A stretch of DNA of 19,101 nt from Acidobacteriota bacterium (GTDB taxonomy: Bacteria > Acidobacteriota > Terriglobia > UBA7540): assembly GCA_021827245.1 (NCBI GenBank), contig JAKAWN010000083.1, positions 1-19,101 of the forward strand. The letters are read 5' to 3'. Below the pieces are notes generated by a model. That model saw nothing but the letters and a program-made list of their open reading frames with translations, was not told the DNA's origin and did no database searches. Shown piece after piece: positions 1 through 8,136 of the stretch (position 1 is the stretch's first letter; every line of letters starts with the position of its first letter). The translations under genes and the position numbers were made by a program.

Positions 1-2
1 AT

Positions 3-980
3 CTTATCTTGATTTTGGTGGTAGCGGGGCTCGCATTCGTCGGTGGGGAAGCACATAGTTCGCGCGTTCTGTTGGGTGTCATTCTTCCATACGCAGCCCT
101 GGTCGTTTTCCTGACCGGGATTGTTTACCGCGTTCTGAAATGGGCGAATTCGGTCATCCCTTTCAATATCCCCACTACTTGCGGACAACAGAAATCGCTA
201 CGGTGGATTAAATCGAGTTGGATCGAGAGTCCGCACAATAAGTTTGGGGTTGCGGTCCGAATGGCGCTGGAAATCCTGCTTTTCCGATCGCTCTTCCGCA
301 ACAGCAAGACAGAGATCCGTCGCGATGGACCGAGGCTCCTGTACACTGAAGACAAATGGCTCTGGCTGGGTGCGCTGGCATTCCACTGGTCGCTGCTCAT
401 CATTCTGCTTCGCCACCTGCGTTTTTTTGTTGAGCCTGTGCCGCAATTCATTTTGGGGTTGGACGCCGTTGATGGTTTCTTCCAAATCGGCGCCCCACAA
501 CTGCTGGTTACCGATGTCCTAATCATCGCCGCGCTGCTCTTCTTGCTTGTACGGCGCTTTACTAACACCAGAGTCCGCTATATTTCTCTGTTTTCGGATT
601 ACCTGGCGCTGTTCTTGCTTTTAGGTATTGCCATCTCCGGGGTCCTGATGCGGCACTTCTTCAAGGTGGATCTTGAGGCGGTCAAGCAATTTGCCATCGG
701 GTTGGTTACTTTTTCACCCATCGTGCCTGCGAGCATCGGAGCGTTGTTCTTTGTCCACCTGACGCTGGTCAGCTTTTTGCTGGCATATTTCCCCTACAGC
801 AAATTGGTCCATATGGGCGGTATCTTTTTGAGCCCAACGCGCAACCTGGCCAACGACAGCCGGATGGTGAGGCACGTGAACCCGTGGAATTATCCCGTCA
901 AAGTCCACACCTACCAGGAGTGGGAGGAAGAATTTCACGACAAGATCAAGGCGGCAGGACTGCCGCTGGAGAGGGAGTAG
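3..980 (+). CDS. dsrM: DsrM, haem b membrane subunit of the DsrMKJOP complex (5' partial)
   Basis: This is the NarI-like cytochrome b subunit of the sulfite-reduction-associated complex. It is thought to exchange electrons with menaquinol and pass them to or from DsrK. The frame is open to the left edge. The first possible start is TTG at 9, but DsrM proteins usually have about 10-20 more residues before the first helix seen here, so the true start probably lies outside the window. Counting from the TTG at 9, there are about five hydrophobic segments and a conserved cytoplasmic stretch, IPTTCGQQKSL, after the first helix. Candidate haem-ligand histidines are H126, H136, H216, H250 and H268, all in or next to helices. 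The C-terminus is hydrophilic. The stop is 3 nt before the dsrK start. The DsrM assignment is strong, because both its own motifs and the following dsrKJOP genes support it. Confidence 0.93.
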   Translation, partial: LILILVVAGLAFVGGEAHSSRVLLGVILPYAALVVFLTGIVYRVLKWANSVIPFNIPTTCGQQKSLRWIKSSWIESPHNKFGVAVRMALEILLFRSLFRNSKTEIRRDGPRLLYTEDKWLWLGALAFHWSLLIILLRHLRFFVEPVPQFILGLDAVDGFFQIGAPQLLVTDVLIIAALLFLLVRRFTNTRVRYISLFSDYLALFLLLGIAISGVLMRHFFKVDLEAVKQFAIGLVTFSPIVPASIGALFFVHLTLVSFLLAYFPYSKLVHMGGIFLSPTRNLANDSRMVRHVNPWNYPVKVHTYQEWEEEFHDKIKAAGLPLERE

Positions 981-983
981 AAA

Positions 984-2606
984 ATGGCTGAAGCCCCTCC
1001 AAAACCGGAAGAGCTCGTCCAGATCAGCTATGCACCACAACGTGGTGACTGGCGGGACACCCCCGTTGAGTTTCAAAAGGGGACCTTTTGTTACAGTGCC
1101 GCAGCAAAGAATCTTCGCTATCTCGACCTGCCGAACCCGAGAGACTGGCAACCGTACGAGAAGGACTGGAAACTTCCGCCAAATTGGAAGGAAATAATCC
1201 TCAAAGGCATGAAGGAGCGGCTTGAGAAGTTCCGGTCCTTCCGCCTGTTTATGGATATTTGTGTGCGCTGCGGAGCCTGCGCGGATAAATGCCACTTCTT
1301 TTTGGGTTCGGCGGATCCCAAGAACATGCCTGTGCTGCGCGCGGAACTGATGCGCTCAGTTTACCGGCGATACTTCACGCTTGGCGGCCGAATCTTCCGC
1401 GGCCTGGCCGGGGCCAGAGATCTCACCGAAGACGTGCTCAAGGAGTGGTTCTATTACTTCTATCAGTGCACGGAGTGCCGGCGCTGCTCAGTCTTCTGTC
1501 CTTTCGGCATCGACACTGCGGAAATCACCATGATGGTCCGCGAGCTTTTGAACCTGGTTGGCGTGAACACCAACTGGGTTTTGGAGCCGGCCGCAAATTG
1601 TTTCAGGACGGGAAACCACCTCGGCATCCAACCCCACACCTTCAAGGACAACATCGATTTTGCGGTGGATGAGATTGAGGAAATTACCGGTATTCGAGTT
1701 GATGCGCCCATTAACAAGAAAGGCGCCGAGATTCTCTTTATCGTTCCTTCCGCTGATTACTTCGCGGTCCCGCACTATTACACGCTGCTTGGATATCTGA
1801 TGCTCTTCCATGAGATTGGCTTGGATTACACCTTCAGCGCGTACGCGTCTGAGGGTGGGAATTTCGGGCTCTTCAGTTCGCACGAGATGGCGAAGCGGTT
1901 GAACGCCAAGATGTACGCCGAGGCCAAGCGGCTGGGAGTGAAGTGGATTCTGGGCGGCGAATGCGGGCACATGTGGCGCGTGGTTCACCAATACATGAAC
2001 ACTATGAACGGTCCGGCGGATTTCCTTGAAGAGCCGGTGTCACCGATTACCGGAACACGCTTTGAGAACGCGCGAGCAACAAAGATGGTTCACATTTGTG
2101 AGTTTACTTCGGACCTGATCTATAACAACAAGTTGAAGCTCGATCCGAGCCGCAACGATCACTGGAAGGTCACTTTCCACGACTCCTGTAACCCGGCACG
2201 GGCCATGGGGCTGCTCGAGGAGCCGCGCTACATTCTGAGGAACGTCGCCAACCATTTCTACGAGATGCCCGAAAACACTATTCGCGAGCAGACATTCTGC
2301 TGCGGCAGCGGCGCTGGTTTAGGAACAGACGAAAACATTGAAATGCGGCTGCGAGGCGGGTTGCCCCGAGCCAATGCGGTCAAGTATGTCCGCGACAAAT
2401 ACGGCGTGAACCTGCTGACATGCATCTGCGCGATCGACAAAGCCACTTTGCCGACAGCGCTTGAATACTGGGTTCCTGGAGTCGAGGTTGGAGGCGTTCA
2501 CGAACTTGTGGGCAACGCCGTTGTGATGAGGGGGGAAAAAGAGAGAACCACCGATGTTCGGGGTCAACCTCTTCAGGAAAAGAAGGAGGAGACCGTCAAT
2601 GCGTGA
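984..2606 (+). CDS. dsrK: DsrK, HdrD-like catalytic iron-sulfur subunit
   Basis: This is the cytoplasmic iron-sulfur subunit of DsrMKJOP, related to heterodisulfide reductase HdrD. In the established model it acts on DsrC (its disulfide or trisulfide form) and takes electrons from DsrM. The 540 residues carry two ferredoxin-type cluster motifs, C93-x2-C96-x2-C99-x3-C103 and C162-x2-C165-x2-C168-x3-C172-P. A CCG-type site follows: C402 in HDSCNPAR, C439-C440-G441, and C480-x-C482. The CCG cysteines are expected to hold the noncubane cluster that reduces disulfides. A GECGHMWR stretch lies near residue 327. The ATG at 984 has a good ribosome site (GGAGAGGGAG, 968-977). The end overlaps dsrJ by 8 nt, which suggests translational coupling. 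Confidence 0.95.
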   Translation: MAEAPPKPEELVQISYAPQRGDWRDTPVEFQKGTFCYSAAAKNLRYLDLPNPRDWQPYEKDWKLPPNWKEIILKGMKERLEKFRSFRLFMDICVRCGACADKCHFFLGSADPKNMPVLRAELMRSVYRRYFTLGGRIFRGLAGARDLTEDVLKEWFYYFYQCTECRRCSVFCPFGIDTAEITMMVRELLNLVGVNTNWVLEPAANCFRTGNHLGIQPHTFKDNIDFAVDEIEEITGIRVDAPINKKGAEILFIVPSADYFAVPHYYTLLGYLMLFHEIGLDYTFSAYASEGGNFGLFSSHEMAKRLNAKMYAEAKRLGVKWILGGECGHMWRVVHQYMNTMNGPADFLEEPVSPITGTRFENARATKMVHICEFTSDLIYNNKLKLDPSRNDHWKVTFHDSCNPARAMGLLEEPRYILRNVANHFYEMPENTIREQTFCCGSGAGLGTDENIEMRLRGGLPRANAVKYVRDKYGVNLLTCICAIDKATLPTALEYWVPGVEVGGVHELVGNAVVMRGEKERTTDVRGQPLQEKKEETVNA

Positions 2607-2994
2607 CAAGGTTTGGATCATTGCGGGACTCTTCCTATTCCTTGGGTTCTTCACGTACCCGGTGTGGCATGACTTGATTGCGCACACAACTTCGAAGCCC
2701 CCGGTTCTTGTTCTGCCCGCGAAGGAAAAGCAGTGTGTGGCGCCGCTCAGTTATATGCGCACTTCGCACATGAAATTGTTGATGGAATGGCGTCAGAGCG
2801 TAGTTCGAAACGGCGAATCGAAATATGTGGGGTTCGACGGCAAGGTTTACGACATGAAGTTTTCAGGCACCTGCCTGAAGTGCCATAGCCGGCAAGACTT
2901 TTGTGACCGGTGCCACAACTATGTGGGTGTCCGGACGCCCTACTGCTGGAACTGCCACCTGAATCCCGCAGAAGTCAAGAGGAGCGCCCGATGA
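2599..2994 (+). CDS. dsrJ: DsrJ, trihaem periplasmic cytochrome c
   Basis: This 131-residue protein has one N-terminal hydrophobic segment (about residues 5-21, an uncleaved anchor or signal) and three CXXCH haem sites at C92-H96, C102-H106 and C116-H120. This is the usual size and haem number for DsrJ. A cysteine at residue 46, in QCVAPLSYMRTSHM, matches the position known in Allochromatium vinosum DsrJ, where a Cys serves as an unusual distal haem ligand. The domain is expected in the periplasm. I chose the ATG at 2599 over an in-frame ATG at 2554 because GGAGG at 2585-2589 is well spaced from it and the hydrophobic segment then falls at the N-terminus. It overlaps dsrK by 8 nt and dsrO by 4 nt (ATGA). 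Confidence 0.94.
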   Translation: MRDKVWIIAGLFLFLGFFTYPVWHDLIAHTTSKPPVLVLPAKEKQCVAPLSYMRTSHMKLLMEWRQSVVRNGESKYVGFDGKVYDMKFSGTCLKCHSRQDFCDRCHNYVGVRTPYCWNCHLNPAEVKRSAR

Positions 2995-3767
2995 AAATTA
3001 CACGAAAGGAATTTCTGAAGATTTCTGGGGCGTGCCTGATTACGCTCACGGGAGGAAAGGCGCTGGTCGCACTTGACCAGTCTGTGAAAGGTCAGGCCGC
3101 TCCGGCCCAGGCGCCCAAACCGACCAAGCAATTGGGAATGATCGTTGACACGAGAAAATGCGCCAAGGCCCAGGGTTGCACCAAGTGCGTCGAGGCTTGC
3201 GTCCAAGCGCACAACATTCCTTCTTTCCAGAACCCGGCCCACCAGATCAAGTGGATCTGGGAGAAGCCCTTCGGCGACCTTTTTTCTTCCTATGAAACCC
3301 AATATATGGAGCCATCGCTCAAGGACGAATCGACGCCGGTGCTGTGCAACCACTGCGACAATCCTCCCTGCGTGAGGGTGTGTCCTACCGGAGCAACCTG
3401 GAAGCGGCCGGAGGACGGCATTGTCATGATGGACTGGCACCGATGCATCGGCTGCCGGTTTTGCATGGCGGCCTGCCCCTACGGAGCGCGAAGCTTCAAT
3501 TGGGTCGATCCGCGCCCGCATATCAAGGACCTTAATCCCGATTTTCCGACCCGGACCAAGGGCGTTGTCGAGAAGTGCATCTTCTGTGCAGAACGGCTGG
3601 CTGTGGGCCAATTGCCGGCGTGCGTGGAAGCCTGCCCGGAAAAGGCCCTGATCTTCGGCGATGTGAACGATCCCAAGTCTGAGATCAGGCAATTGCTCGC
3701 CAAGAGTTACACCTTAAGGCGAAGGCCCGAGCTCGGGACCGGGCCGAACATTTATTACCTCGTTTGA
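2991..3767 (+). CDS. dsrO: DsrO, periplasmic four-cluster ferredoxin subunit
   Basis: DsrO carries electrons between DsrJ and the membrane subunit DsrP on the outer face of the membrane. The 258-residue protein has four cysteine groups for [4Fe-4S] clusters, at about 57-70, 119-131, 152-162 and 196-216, as in NrfC/HybA-type ferredoxins. The N-terminus looks like a Tat signal (T-R-K-E-F-L-K at 4-10, then a hydrophobic stretch to about 28), but the second arginine of the twin pair is lysine. The start ATG at 2991 overlaps the dsrJ stop as ATGA, with AAGAGGAG just upstream. An in-frame start at 2910 would bury the signal and was rejected. DsrP follows after 10 nt. Confidence 0.93.
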   Translation: MKITRKEFLKISGACLITLTGGKALVALDQSVKGQAAPAQAPKPTKQLGMIVDTRKCAKAQGCTKCVEACVQAHNIPSFQNPAHQIKWIWEKPFGDLFSSYETQYMEPSLKDESTPVLCNHCDNPPCVRVCPTGATWKRPEDGIVMMDWHRCIGCRFCMAACPYGARSFNWVDPRPHIKDLNPDFPTRTKGVVEKCIFCAERLAVGQLPACVEACPEKALIFGDVNDPKSEIRQLLAKSYTLRRRPELGTGPNIYYLV

Positions 3768-3777
3768 GGCGTTGCCA

Positions 3778-5088
3778 ATGTTTATGCTCGAAAAAGCAAT
3801 GGTAGGTAGCCGCAGATATTGGATTTGGGTCGGCATCCTGCTCGCAATTATCGCGGTCGCGTCTGGTTTTTATCTCTACCAGCTCAGCTACGGCCTGGGT
3901 CTCACCGGCATGAGTCGAAATGTTTCGTGGGGGCTCTACATCGGGCAATTCACCTTTCTGGTGGGAGTTGCCGCCTCCGCCGTCATGGTGGTGCTTCCCT
4001 ACTATCTGCACAACCACAAAGAATTCGCGCGCATGACCATTCTAGGCGAGTTCCTGGCAGTGTCTGCCGTGACCATGTGCATGATGTTCATCATGATCGA
4101 TATGGGGCGGCCGATGCGGGTCTTTAACGTCATCCTATATCCGCAGTTTCAGTCTGTCATGTTCTGGGACATGATGTCGCTTTCCGGTTATCTCATTCTG
4201 AATGCCACCATCACCTATTTCACCCTGCACGCTGAACAACAGGATGTTCCCCCCGCCCACTGGATCAAATACATCATTCTCGTGTCGATTCCCTGGGCTT
4301 TCAGCATCCACACCGTCACGGGGTTTCTGTACGCCGGCTTGCCTGGCAGGCTGAGCTGGCGGACGGCGATCATGGCGCCGCGTTTTCTGGCTTCGGCGTT
4401 TGCGGCCGGCCCAGCCCTGCTGATCCTGCTGTGTTTGCTGTTGCGCCGGCAGACGGGTTATGACGTGGGCAAGAAAGCCATCAACACTCTGGCCGTCATC
4501 GTCACGTACGCGATGGTCATCAATACGTTTTTCATCGCCATGGAGTTCTTTACCGCCATGTATAGCCGCGTTCCGGGGCTGACTGAAGATTTCCAGGACT
4601 TGTACCTGGGAGCTGTCCACACCTCGCTCTTGCCCTGGGGCCGGACTTCACTAGTTCTGATGGCCGGCGCGCTCGTATTCCTGCTCGTCCCCCGGCTGCG
4701 CCACAACGAAAAAGGCCTAGTGGTGGCTTGCGTGCTTGTTTTCTCGTCGCTGTGGATCGACAAAGGCCTCTGCATGGTGGTGGGGGGCTTCATCCCTTCT
4801 CCGCTGGGAACTATCACGCGATACGTTCCCACGCTTCCGGAAATGACCATCACGCTGGGCGTTTGGGCAGTCGGAGCTCTAATGGTGACGGTCTTTTACA
4901 AGATTGCTTTGTCGGTGGAATTCGAGAAGGAACTTTCTTACGTGCCGGCCTACGAATTCGCCAGGACGGGAGACGCAATCGTTGTACATGCGCACTCCAG
5001 CAACGTGGTTGCTGGTCCGGGTTCCGGTTTGGCCGGACAGGCAAATGAAGAGGATTCCGGAAAGGGTGGCGAGGAATGGCATCGGTGA
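3778..5088 (+). CDS. dsrP: DsrP, NrfD-family integral membrane subunit
   Basis: This is a polytopic membrane protein of the NrfD/PsrC family, which in DsrMKJOP pairs with DsrO and is proposed to interact with menaquinone. The 436 residues give about ten hydrophobic helices. The first runs through WIWVGILLAIIAVASGFYLY, and later segments such as WGLYIGQFTFLVGVAAS are typical of the family. A hydrophilic tail of about 60 residues follows the last helix. ATG 3778 is preferred: GAGG at 3766-3769 is well placed, whereas the TTG at 3772 lies too close to it. ATG 3784 is a possible alternative. The 3' end overlaps the next CDS by 13 nt, so the Hmc-like genes are likely co-transcribed and translationally coupled with dsrMKJOP. 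Confidence 0.93.
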   Translation: MFMLEKAMVGSRRYWIWVGILLAIIAVASGFYLYQLSYGLGLTGMSRNVSWGLYIGQFTFLVGVAASAVMVVLPYYLHNHKEFARMTILGEFLAVSAVTMCMMFIMIDMGRPMRVFNVILYPQFQSVMFWDMMSLSGYLILNATITYFTLHAEQQDVPPAHWIKYIILVSIPWAFSIHTVTGFLYAGLPGRLSWRTAIMAPRFLASAFAAGPALLILLCLLLRRQTGYDVGKKAINTLAVIVTYAMVINTFFIAMEFFTAMYSRVPGLTEDFQDLYLGAVHTSLLPWGRTSLVLMAGALVFLLVPRLRHNEKGLVVACVLVFSSLWIDKGLCMVVGGFIPSPLGTITRYVPTLPEMTITLGVWAVGALMVTVFYKIALSVEFEKELSYVPAYEFARTGDAIVVHAHSSNVVAGPGSGLAGQANEEDSGKGGEEWHR

Positions 5089-6581
5089 TGAAGTCTCTCA
5101 CAAGTCCGCTGACGCCGGAGGAACGTGCGAAGGCCTTTACGTCCTCGAAGAAGTCGGAGGTCATTGAGCGCCAGCGCCTTCCTGTACGCTATCATGTTGA
5201 GGATTTCGACGTTGAAGACCGGCCGCGGCGCTTCCTGGAAGCATTTGCTTCGGTTCTGAAACATACCAATTACCGGCTCGCTCTGGACCATTACGTCCGG
5301 GTCACATCCAGATGCGCGCGCTGCGCAGTTGCCTGTCCGATCTACGACGCGACCCACGATCCTCGTGACATCCCGTGCTATCGCTCGGAACTGCTGCTCT
5401 CAATTTACCGCCGGCACTTCACGGTTTCAGGCATCCTGCGCGCGCGTGTGCTGGGCGATCCCGGCCTCACCGACGAGAAGATTCAGGAATTAGCGGACTC
5501 TTATTACAACTGCACGGCCTGCCGGCGATGCCACTTTGACTGCCCCATGGGGATTGACCACGCCTTGGTTACGCACCTGGGCCGCTATATCCTCTCAGAG
5601 ATTGGCATTGCGCCGCGGGCGCTTGTGGTTAGCACGCGTGAGCAATTGATCGGCGCCACCGGGAACACTTCGGCCATTCCTGTGCCGGCCCTGATCGATA
5701 CGCTGGAGTTCCTGACCGAGGATATCCAGGACGAGAAAGGCATTCACGTACCATTCCCAGTCGATCAGGAGGGTGCAGAGTACATCTTCTTTACGGCTGT
5801 CTCGGATTACATGATGGAAGCGGAGACCCTCAAGGGAATTGCCACCGTGATGAAAGCCACGGGCGATAGCTGGACGATCGGTACCGGCTATTATGACGGC
5901 ATTAATTACGGCCTCTTCTACAGCGATCAGGTCATGGAACACGCCCTTCAGAAGATCCAGGCGGAAGCGAAAAGGCTGAAAGCGAAGAAAATCCTGATGG
6001 GTGAATGCGGCCACGCGTCGCGAACCGCCAAGTACTTTTATCCCACCTACTGCGGTGGTAAGGATGCCCTGCCCGTGATCAGCATCCTGGAATACACGCA
6101 GCAGGCGCTGAAACAGGGCCGGATCAAGCTCGACCCGAAGATTGTCTCTGAAAGGGTAACTTATCACGACCCCTGCAATTTTGCGCGAAGTGGGTGGATC
6201 GTGAATCAGCCACGCGAGGTCCTGAAGGCCTTCTGCCCGGACTACGCAGAGATGGTTCCCAACGGCCGCAGCAATCTTTGCTGCGGTGGCGGCGGCGGAA
6301 CGGTTTCGATCGATGAGGTTCGGGCTTACCGAACCACGGTGAGCGGAAGGCTGAAGGCGGAGCAGATCCGCCGGACGGGCGCGAATTACTGTGTTGCTCC
6401 TTGCGCCAACTGCAAGAAGCAACTGCGGGAGCTCATGGAAGATCAGGGGGTCGAGTGCGAAATCGTCGGCCTCCATGACTTGATTTACAAGGCGATTATT
6501 CTTCCGCCTGATCCGCAGCCAGAAGAAGAAAAGGACTCGGCTGATGATTCAGTCTCACTGTCAGAGGGAGGCGCTTCGTGA
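5076..6581 (+). CDS. HdrD/DsrK-like CCG iron-sulfur protein (HmcF/TmcB-like)
   Basis: This is a second HdrD-type cytoplasmic iron-sulfur protein (501 aa), paralogous to DsrK and resembling HmcF/TmcB of the Hmc and Tmc transmembrane complexes. It is likely the cytoplasmic electron input or output site and may act on a disulfide partner. A complete cluster motif sits at C146-x2-C149-x2-C152-x3-C156-P. The CCG region comprises C367 (HDPCNFAR), C402-C403-G404 and C439-x3-C443-x2-C446. The first cluster motif is short of one cysteine: where DsrK has C93, this protein has T77, followed by C80, C83 and C87-P. The start at 5076 has AAGGGTGG upstream. ATG 5088, in a TGATG overlap with the dsrP stop, is the alternative. 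The next gene begins in a GTGA overlap at the 3' end. The complex-level role is inferred from neighbours. Confidence 0.85.
   Translation: MASVMKSLTSPLTPEERAKAFTSSKKSEVIERQRLPVRYHVEDFDVEDRPRRFLEAFASVLKHTNYRLALDHYVRVTSRCARCAVACPIYDATHDPRDIPCYRSELLLSIYRRHFTVSGILRARVLGDPGLTDEKIQELADSYYNCTACRRCHFDCPMGIDHALVTHLGRYILSEIGIAPRALVVSTREQLIGATGNTSAIPVPALIDTLEFLTEDIQDEKGIHVPFPVDQEGAEYIFFTAVSDYMMEAETLKGIATVMKATGDSWTIGTGYYDGINYGLFYSDQVMEHALQKIQAEAKRLKAKKILMGECGHASRTAKYFYPTYCGGKDALPVISILEYTQQALKQGRIKLDPKIVSERVTYHDPCNFARSGWIVNQPREVLKAFCPDYAEMVPNGRSNLCCGGGGGTVSIDEVRAYRTTVSGRLKAEQIRRTGANYCVAPCANCKKQLRELMEDQGVECEIVGLHDLIYKAIILPPDPQPEEEKDSADDSVSLSEGGAS
6565..6571 (+). promoter_or_regulatory. Ribosome binding site for the GTG start of the cytochrome b gene
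   Basis: AGGGAGG lies 6 nt before GTG 6578 and, with the GTGA stop/start overlap, supports GTG as the initiation codon rather than any later in-frame ATG. Confidence 0.7.
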
Positions 6582-7354
6582 CGGCATGGATTGACTTTGC
6601 GCGAGGTCCCCTGTTCCGTCTCTGCTTTGCGCTGATGGTGCTGGGCCTGCTGCGGATTGTGCTGATGACCTTGCTCGGAGTGCGGGAGGCGTACCAGCGA
6701 AATCCTGACAAGATTGTTTCTTGGAAGGAAATTCGCCGCCAGACCCTGGGATGGCTGTTTCCTGTCGGGCGCCTCTGGAAACAACGGCCGATCTACAGCG
6801 CAATCTCATTTCTTTTCCACGTCGGGATGATCGTTACGCCGATTTTTCTTGCTTCTCACATTCTGCTGTGGCGCAACGCGTTGGGATTTGGCTGGCCGGC
6901 TCTTCCCCAAGGAGTGGCGAATTGGCTTGCCCTGCTCGTGGTCTTTACAGGAACAGGAATTTTCCTGGGCCGGGTGCTCCACGCCGGAGCGAGAGAGCTG
7001 AGCAAGTTTCAGGATTACCTGTGGCCCCTGCTGATCATGACGCCCTTTGTTACGGGTTATATCGCGTCGAACGCCGTTATCAGCCCCCGGACCTACCAGG
7101 AAATGATGCTGGTTCATATCTACGCCGGGGATCTCATCCTGTTGATGATCCCCTTTACCAAGCTCGCGCACTGCGTGCTGGCCCCGCTCTCGCAGTTGGT
7201 GACGGGCATCGCCTGGAAATTCCCAGCGGGCGCCGGCGACCGCGTTGCCGAGACTCTGGGATTTGCCGATCGTCCGACCTGGGTGCCAAAAGCGCGGCTT
7301 GCCACTGAGCCAGACATGGCTGAGATGGCCAAGAAGGGAGAGACCAGGAAATGA
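6578..7354 (+). CDS. NarI/DsrM-like cytochrome b membrane subunit (HmcE/TmcC-like)
   Basis: This 258-residue haem b membrane protein probably pairs with the preceding CCG protein, as DsrM pairs with DsrK, HmcE with HmcF and TmcC with TmcB. About five to six hydrophobic segments are visible. Candidate haem ligands are H81 (FLFHVGM), H180 (LVHIYAG) and H198 (KLAHCVL), with the last two spaced as in NarI-type cytochromes. The start is GTG at 6578, fixed by AGGGAGG at 6565-6571 and by the GTGA overlap with the previous stop. The nearby ATG at 6586 is out of frame. The stop overlaps the next start as ATGA. The C-terminal tail of about 45 residues is hydrophilic and likely cytoplasmic. The family call is firm; the exact subfamily name is inferred. 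Confidence 0.85.
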   Translation: MTAWIDFARGPLFRLCFALMVLGLLRIVLMTLLGVREAYQRNPDKIVSWKEIRRQTLGWLFPVGRLWKQRPIYSAISFLFHVGMIVTPIFLASHILLWRNALGFGWPALPQGVANWLALLVVFTGTGIFLGRVLHAGARELSKFQDYLWPLLIMTPFVTGYIASNAVISPRTYQEMMLVHIYAGDLILLMIPFTKLAHCVLAPLSQLVTGIAWKFPAGAGDRVAETLGFADRPTWVPKARLATEPDMAEMAKKGETRK

Positions 7355-8136
7355 AAGCGGCCATCCTGACCGACACCACCAAATGCATCGGATGCAACGA
7401 GTGCGTGCTGGCTTGCAAGAAAGTCCATCACCTCAAGGACGATGTGCCCCGGCGCTGGGACTTCGATGACGGCCTTTCCGCCAGGAACTGGACCTCGGTG
7501 CTCATCGAGCCTGATAACAAGTTCGTACGCAAACAATGCCGGCATTGCCTGGAGCCTGCCTGCGTTTCCGCATGTCCAGTGGGAGCGATGCACAAGACTG
7601 AACTTGGGCCAGTCATCTATGACAGCTCGAAGTGTATCGGTTGCAGGTATTGCATGATGGCCTGTCCCTTTGGAATTCCGCGCTATGAGTGGGGCGATGT
7701 CGTCCCTTACGTCCGCAAATGCATCCTGTGCTACGACGAGCGGTTGAAACACGGGCGGCAGCCGGCCTGCACCGAAGTGTGCCCAACCAAAGCCACCATC
7801 TTTGGCGACCGTGACGAATTGCTGGCCGAAGCTCACCGCCGCATCCGTGAAAACCCCGGGAAATATCACAACCGGGTTTGGGGTGAACACGAGGTGGGCG
7901 GAACTTCGGTACTCTATATTTCCGACATCGATTTGTCATTCCTTACTTACGGCGAACATTTCGGCGACAAACCCCTTCCGCAAACAACCCGTGCGGCGAT
8001 GGAGGCCGTCCCGTTCACGTTCCTAGGGGTGGGGATGGCGATGACGGGTCTCTACTGGATCATCCAGCGGCGCATAAAGCTCCAGGCGGAACAGGCCGGC
8101 GAAGAATCCGAGAAGAAGGCGGGTCCGGAGGAATAA
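7351..8136 (+). CDS. Four-cluster ferredoxin with C-terminal membrane anchor (HmcB/HybA-like)
   Basis: This 261-residue electron-transfer subunit has four [4Fe-4S] cysteine groups. The first is C12-x2-C15-x2-C18-x3-C22. The others are CRHCLEPACVSACP, CIGCRYCMMACP and a split group starting CILCYDE and ending ACTEVCP. A hydrophobic segment near residues 221-240 (FTFLGVGMAMTGLYW) gives a C-terminal anchor like that of HybA and HmcB. No Tat or Sec signal precedes the first cluster, which begins at residue 12, so the soluble domain is predicted to be cytoplasmic, unlike DsrO. The ATG overlaps the previous stop (ATGA) and the stop directly abuts the next ATG. It probably connects the CCG/cytochrome b pair with the NrfD-cytochrome fusion that follows. 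Confidence 0.86.
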   Translation: MKAAILTDTTKCIGCNECVLACKKVHHLKDDVPRRWDFDDGLSARNWTSVLIEPDNKFVRKQCRHCLEPACVSACPVGAMHKTELGPVIYDSSKCIGCRYCMMACPFGIPRYEWGDVVPYVRKCILCYDERLKHGRQPACTEVCPTKATIFGDRDELLAEAHRRIRENPGKYHNRVWGEHEVGGTSVLYISDIDLSFLTYGEHFGDKPLPQTTRAAMEAVPFTFLGVGMAMTGLYWIIQRRIKLQAEQAGEESEKKAGPEE

